Assembly: GCA_949825025.1 (NCBI GenBank)
Contig: OX463785.1
Span: forward strand, 21,825,971 to 21,889,970
Length of the DNA stretch: 64,000 nt
Direction of reading: 5' to 3'
From: Siphlonurus alternatus
Lineage: Eukaryota > Arthropoda > Insecta > Ephemeroptera > Siphlonuridae
In this document: positions 58,754-64,000 of the stretch, piece by piece
Layout: each line of letters starts with the position of its first letter
How positions within the stretch are numbered: the stretch's first letter is position 1
Made by a program: the position numbers and the translations under genes
The notes under the pieces: model-generated
What the model was told of the DNA's origin: nothing
The model's database searches: none
Seen by the model: only the letters and a program-made list of their open reading frames with translations

Positions 58754-59374
58754 CCTGGACAAAGGACAAGGTATAATAATTTTTATTAATAAGTCATGGA
58801 AGCAAAAGGATTGTCAATAATTAATATTTTCTTAATATAAGACTAAAAATATATTATATATATAATATATATGCTGTCTCTACTGAATCCTGGACACAAG
58901 ATCAGGAATACAAACATTGTCATCTGTCATGGCTAAAAGAAATATATTATATACTAACAATATATAATTATATGTTATAATGTTTATAATATAGAATATG
59001 TATTAGAATCTTGGGTTTGATACTATTTATTTTGCATTATTTGAAATTGTAAAATAAGAATTTTCTCTTACTTAACTTTATCGAGCTTGAAATATTTTTT
59101 TTTTTCTTATGGATGTACATTTTGCACCAGCCGGCAAGTCTTAAATTTGGTAACGTTTTGGCTGGACAATAATTTGTATGAATGAAAATAAATATACAAA
59201 AAAAAAAAAAAAATAGAAGTTCCCAGCGACACAATCCGCACAAACTAACCTAATCTGACTCAGTGGGCAGTATTAATTAAACATGAATTCATTATCTTGG
59301 AATTAGTACGTAACTTCAGTAAGTAAGGCAGCCTATCAAGGACTACATTCATATCATGCTGTAGGCGTACAATG

Positions 59375-59687
59375 GAGTATCGTCCTCAATTTTTTTTATT
59401 GCAGAAATGGATAGAGGGTGCAAAGTTATGATACCCTGATTTTTTTCAGATTTTTTTGAGACCTGGAACTATTTTTAAAAAATTATTGAAAGTCCTTTTT
59501 GTGACGTCACGCGGCGGCAAGTCCTATCTTTTTCTTAAGGAGCGGCGTCTCGTGACGTCACGAAAAGGACTTTCAATAATTTTTTAAAAATACTTCCCGG
59601 TCTCTAAAAAATCTGAAAAAAATCACGGTAGCATAACTTTGCACCCTCTATCCATTTCTGCAATAAAAAAAATTGAGGACAATACTC
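59375..59687. mobile_element. Family A MITE, near-consensus copy
   Basis: GAGTATCGTCCTC / GAGGACAATACTC ends; TTTGTGACGTCACGCGGCGG and GGCGTCTCGTGACGTCACG at the centre; arms as in 2114-2423. Lies about 620 bp upstream of the membrane-protein ATG. Confidence 0.9.
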
Positions 59688-60198
59688 TATTCGAACTAAA
59701 AGAGTGTGAATACATTACACAGCGGCTGCAGCGCTTAGTACTTTTTATTATATCACTTGAGAAAGAACGAATAAGGTAAGAGATTCTAGATATTATACTC
59801 ATGTTTTGAAGAAGTTTTTTAATATACAAATTACTTAAAATGTATTTAACAACTACATTAAAAGTAATTATTTTCAAGAAAAGGTAAACAATTAATGAAT
59901 ACTTAAATAATTTATAAATAAATTATAAAATTATTTATTATAACAAACTTTTATTGAACAAATTTATAAAATAAACAAAAATACTAATAATTTATTAAAT
60001 CTATAATTTTTAAATTTCAGAGCGACACATTTTAATAATTAAACCCGATCTTATTATCTCAGGACGGACAGTATTAATTAAGCATAAATTAATCATCCTG
60101 GTATCTGTTTGTATTCAACTCCAGTTAGTTAGATCAGGTGCAACATATCAGACTGTAGGTGTATATTCTGACATAATTCAAGAAAGATGTAATTTCAT

Positions 60199-60414
60199 TA
60201 AGGGTAAGGTAATGCCACCAATGTTAAAAAAAGTCCCTCACACAAAAATTCTGAAAAAAATTTAAAATGTTCTCCTCTACACCCCCTATCAGTAGCTAAA
60301 ATACCTGATATTTTAGCTACTGATAGGGGGTGTAGAGGAGAACATTTTAAATTTTTTTCAGAATTTTTGTGTGAGGGACTTTTTTTAACATTGGTGGCGT
60401 TACCTTACCCTTAA
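60199..60414. mobile_element. Family B TTAA-ended fold-back, near-perfect palindrome
   Basis: TTAAGGGTAAGGTAATGCCA ... TGGCGTTACCTTACCCTTAA. Arms of about 105 bp differ at very few positions and meet at AAATACCTGATATTTTAG. Related to 29121-29481 and 47536-47865. Confidence 0.9.
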
Positions 60415-60829
60415 TTAAAATGCTTAGTAATCTGTTCTGGTTTATTTAAATTAATGTGCTAGGTATACGAGATGTATCTGCAAATACCTTTGATTTATTT
60501 CAGTTAATGTTGTCCTAGGAGGGCTTAGGAAAGTAAAGATTGTATTGCGATGCTTGCTGCCAATTGCAAGTAGTTTTGAAAAATATATATAAAAAAAGAT
60601 ACGAAATACTTAAAAATATTTATTAATTACGATAACAATAATTATTTTCAAAAATAAAACAATTAATTATTACTTGAATTATATATAAAATTATAATAAT
60701 AAATTTCTACTAACCAAATTTATAAAATAACATTATTTAGATAATCTGTAAATTTTAGAAAAAGTACGTTTATTGAGCATTAATCTTGCCTCCATATCAC
60801 TTACAACAAATAATAAAATGTTAACTTAC

Positions 60830-60960
60830 CTTCGAAATCAGCAGTGACAACAAAGCAGCAGTTTCGAGGGGCGATTGTTGTAGACTGCGCGGGTTTCCTG
60901 ATCACACGCGTGCGCGAGATTATTGACTGGCAGTGACGTGGAACCATGGATGTGTTGTGA
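60830..60960 (-). other. Possible non-coding first exon of the membrane-protein gene
   Basis: On the minus strand a GC-richer block ends in GATTTCGAAG|GTAAGTTAAC, a strong donor. A pyrimidine-bearing CCTTTGTCCAG lies directly before the ATG at 58753 and could be its acceptor, giving a 2-kb 5' UTR intron. No transcript evidence. Confidence 0.3.
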
Positions 60961-61024
60961 CTAGATCGATACTGAGAATGTCTTACAAACACTATAATCA
61001 AATTAATTTAAAATTCCCACTAAA

Positions 61025-61425
61025 AATACCCGGAAGTGAGTAGTTTCTGGCCTTCATATTCGTATTTAAAATTTGACGAGAAGTTTGTAAGAAAAGTACT
61101 AACATGTTTTTAAATTTTCAAGACTCAGACATAAACAAGACGAACAGAAACCTCTCACTTCCGGCAGCTTCCGGAAGTAATGTTAAAAATTTGACTGTAC
61201 GTTCACATGATAATACAGTCAAATATACATGATATTCCCTCCCGAAGTGTCGGGTTCCTGGTCTTGCTATTCCTATTTCAGTTTTACAATTTCACACATA
61301 GGTCAGCACTTCTACTACAAACTATGCTGTAAAGTTTCAAAACTAAATTACAAAAAGAAGAGCTGCAAATTTCATACTTCCGGCTACTTCCGGAAGGAAT
61401 ATCAAATTGATTTGACTGTACAGTA
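61025..61425. repeat. Two diverged direct copies of a ~190-bp unit
   Basis: Copy 1 (about 61031-61200) and copy 2 (about 61242-61422) share TTTCTGGCCTTCATATTCG versus TTCCTGGTCTTGCTATTCC. Both end with CACTTCCGGCAGCTTCCGGA versus TACTTCCGGCTACTTCCGGA, then TTTGACTGTAC. Origin unknown. Confidence 0.65.
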
Positions 61426-61598
61426 CGTATTCGTTCAGGATAATGGTATTATTATGCAACGTCGTCAAATGGATTCGTATCGTCATGTGAATGTGGTGTT
61501 CAAATCTTGTACACTCTATTGGAATAAAAATGTCTGAACACGTCTATACTTAAACATAGCCAGATTGAACATTTTAATTTGAATTGAGTGTACTCGCA

Positions 61599-61793
61599 AT
61601 GGTTCCTTTCGTACCCTCATCATCCAGTCACCGAACTCCTCTCATCCTTAGGGTTATCAGGTACCTGATGAAGGTGTATCGTCTCCGTGGTCTTTCCTGG
61701 CCACTTTCCGTCTTTATATCTATTAGGTTAGACTCTTTGAGTAGAAAAGCTATGAAAAAGTTACTTAAAAGAAAAAAAAACTTTGTCCAATGA
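61599..61793 (+). CDS. Doubtful short open frame
   Basis: ATG-started frame of 64 residues beginning MVPFVPSSSSHRTPLILRVI. The first half has more balanced composition than the flanks; the second half is Lys-rich and AT-driven. It might be a first exon ending at ATCAG|GTACCT, or chance. No domain recognised. Confidence 0.15.
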   Translation: MVPFVPSSSSHRTPLILRVIRYLMKVYRLRGLSWPLSVFISIRLDSLSRKAMKKLLKRKKNFVQ

Positions 61794-61799
61794 AACCTT

Positions 61800-62141
61800 T
61801 GTCATTGTTAACCGTGGGATATATTTTAGTACCTAATTTTGCCCACCAGAGCACAGAACACAATTAGTGTTGTCTTTTGACGGACAGACATTATACATAT
61901 GCATACAAGACTAGATTAAAAAGGCAATTATGAGAAACATTTATAGTAGGGATTTGGATCTGATATTTTTATTTAATTAAATGAATGTACTTCGTAAATT
62001 ATCAATTCAATATAAATTATCAAACAGGATCGTAAGCATACCTCATGGGCCAAGGATTTGCTGCGTCACTTATATAGCTAAATGCTAATAGACAGAATTA
62101 TTATTTTTGTTATTAATTTGAGCAAAAAGTAAATAACCCAT

Positions 62142-62178
<37 letters not shown>

Positions 62179-64000
62179 CTGGAACACTACATATAAAAAT
62201 ATGTACTATTAATATTTTAGATTTTTATTTTTATAAAAAATAGATAATATGTAAAAATAAAATAAATATGAATTTCGTTATTAATTTTATAATTAATTTG
62301 ATACTATAAAATTATTTACTAAAACGTGTATTTCTATATATTTTATTGTTTTTATACTTTTTGAGGCATAATCAAGATTTATTTGGAAATTTTATTAAAT
62401 ATGATATTTAATACTAATTAAAAAATAGTGATTATAATTTACAAATACACCATTTTATTGAATTCTCCTGTGTATGCAATGACTAATTATCCTAAATACC
62501 TGTATGTTTACATTTTCCATTAACCTCAACAAGATTTTTTTTTTAAATTTTTGCTACTCTTAAAAAAAAATAAATAAATAAAAAATAAAAAAATCATTAA
62601 GAAAATTTGCATAGCTAATATGATTATATCATTCTATATATGATTCCATTGAAAAACCTTGTTATAATTTATCCTGCATGCATCTCACAATCAGTATAAA
62701 TACTGTAAATTACTCATGACGTATAACGAAAAAGTCCTCAGTGTGAATGACTGTAGTCTAAGTACTGCACGTCCATGGCACTTTCATTGATCGAGTGAAT
62801 GGGTGGACAAACCGATCGTCACATATAGCGTGAAAGTGGCCACCAAATGGAGCGTGTACCATGACGTCATCACCCATCGGCAATTACACTGTAAAAAAAA
62901 ATCAGTACACTTATCGTAGAAAATATATAGTCTTATAAGTGAGTTATACAAATAATAATGCATGATCTACTGATTTCCATTTTCAATGGACAATATACAA
63001 GAAAAAAATTTATTGCAGAAATGAATAGAAGGTACCAAATTATGCTACTCTGAATTTTTTCAGATTTTTTCGAGACCCGGAACTATTTTTAAATAATTAT
63101 TGAAAGTCATGCGATTTCAGTTGGCACCCCTGCAGCCTTAATAAAAAGGATATAGACTGGACGCCTATTGACGCCTCCAGGGGGCGTGGCTGCACTTTCA
63201 ATAATTATTTAAAAATAGTTCTGGGTCTCAACAAAATCTGAAAAAATTCAGAGTAGCATAATTTGGTACCCTCTATTCATTTCTGCAATAAAAAATTTTC
63301 ATGTTTGTTGTCCATTGTGGCTAAATAAATGTGTAACTACGTAATATGAGTCACTACTTTAAATTTTCAGGTATTAACTCGATCGCACTTGTTTGACTAG
63401 TTGATAACACTTAATTCAAAACCAATTATTGTATTCCATTACATTATCATCTACGTATAAGACAATTGTAATAAAATTGTTTTGCTTTCAACTAAAGTTA
63501 AATTTTAAATAATAATTAATGTTTTGTATTATTTATATTGACATTAAAAATTAATAATGTTAATAATTTAATAAATGATAAAGTATGAAGATAAAAAGTA
63601 AATTTTGTCATTTTTATTTTATTATTTTATTTTTTTCCTTTAGCAAAATAAATTAATACGTTAAATATGTTCATTATTATATCTCGGCGGAAAACCGTAA
63701 ATTTTATAGAATTGAGTATCCAATTTGCAAATACTTATAACGGAGCTAAATTATTATGTAAAGTTAAGCAGTAGAAACCTCCCAATGTAAATATTTCTGA
63801 AGCATATAAAGCTAAAATGTATAATAATGTTTATAATGCATAAATAAGAAATTTCTGAATGAATAAAACTCCCAATGCTGTTGGGTGGCAAACATGAAGA
63901 TTTAAATAATTTTGAAATGTAATTATATGATCTAGCTTAAGCTTATATCCCCCAAAGACGTTTAGTACGTCTATGTATGTACAGAATCATGAAAATGGAC
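61800..64000. other. Gene-free right end
   Basis: An A-run at 62146-62174 and a divergent family A element at 62985-63318. I see no gene. Confidence 0.6.
62985..63318. mobile_element. Family A MITE, divergent copy with different centre
   Basis: Ends CAATGGACAATATACA / TGTTGTCCATTG, family blocks ATTGCAGAAATGAATAGAAG and GAACTATTTTTAAATAATTA. The centre lacks the TGACGTCA motifs and instead has GCACCCCTGCAGCC and CCAGGGGGCGTGGCTGC. Confidence 0.8.

Overview
The window looks like nuclear DNA from an insect. It is very AT-rich, its genes have several exons with GT-AG introns, it carries a eukaryotic tRNA-Val gene, and it holds an apolipophorin-III gene, an insect haemolymph protein. I cannot fix the order; the dense load of fold-back MITEs, 5S-rRNA-headed SINEs and microsatellites suggests a large, repeat-rich genome. 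All exon structures were built by eye from open frames, splice-site dinucleotides and phase.

Left part (1-31 kb) is a run of genes for secreted proteins. At 2-448 is the 3' end of a Ser/Asp/Gly-to-RGG-rich protein. At 4182-8596 is a two-exon gene for a 1,324-residue Tyr/Lys/Pro-rich structural or adhesive-type protein with acidic Ser-Glu clusters. At 9502-11050 is a 78-residue basic secreted peptide, at 15617-19388 apolipophorin-III (4 exons, 201 aa), at 23221-25457 a 149-residue Thr/Pro-rich secreted protein, and on the minus strand at 31004-26532 a 223-residue helical, probably N-glycosylated secreted protein. The last four share one plan: a 45-54 nt first coding exon holding just the signal peptide, then a phase-0 intron. 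A tRNA-Val(CAC) gene lies at 21696-21767.

The middle (31-52 kb) is repeat country: long hairpins, AT, ATAAT, TGTA, CT and TTTA microsatellites, a direct duplication (33.55-34.33 kb and 35.05-35.62 kb), 5S-headed SINEs, two giant fold-back elements, and a piggyBac-family transposase gene. That gene (40139 onward) keeps all three catalytic aspartates. Its cysteine-rich C-terminal domain is encoded by a separate exon (46042 onward), and that exon is broken by a roughly 3.6-kb inverted-repeat element packed with nested repeats.

The right part (52-61 kb) holds a seven-exon minus-strand gene for a 359-residue single-pass membrane protein with a cupin/JmjC-like domain that appears to have lost its metal ligands. 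Three of its intron-exon junctions lie inside tandem duplications (93-bp, 78-bp and one decayed copy of about 96 bp), and the donor of apolipophorin-III exon 3 lies inside a fourth (73 bp). The 93-bp array keeps its splice acceptor in every copy and stays in frame, so alternative acceptor use could insert multiples of 31 residues. I regard these splice-junction minisatellites as the most interesting feature. The last 3 kb are repeats with no convincing gene.
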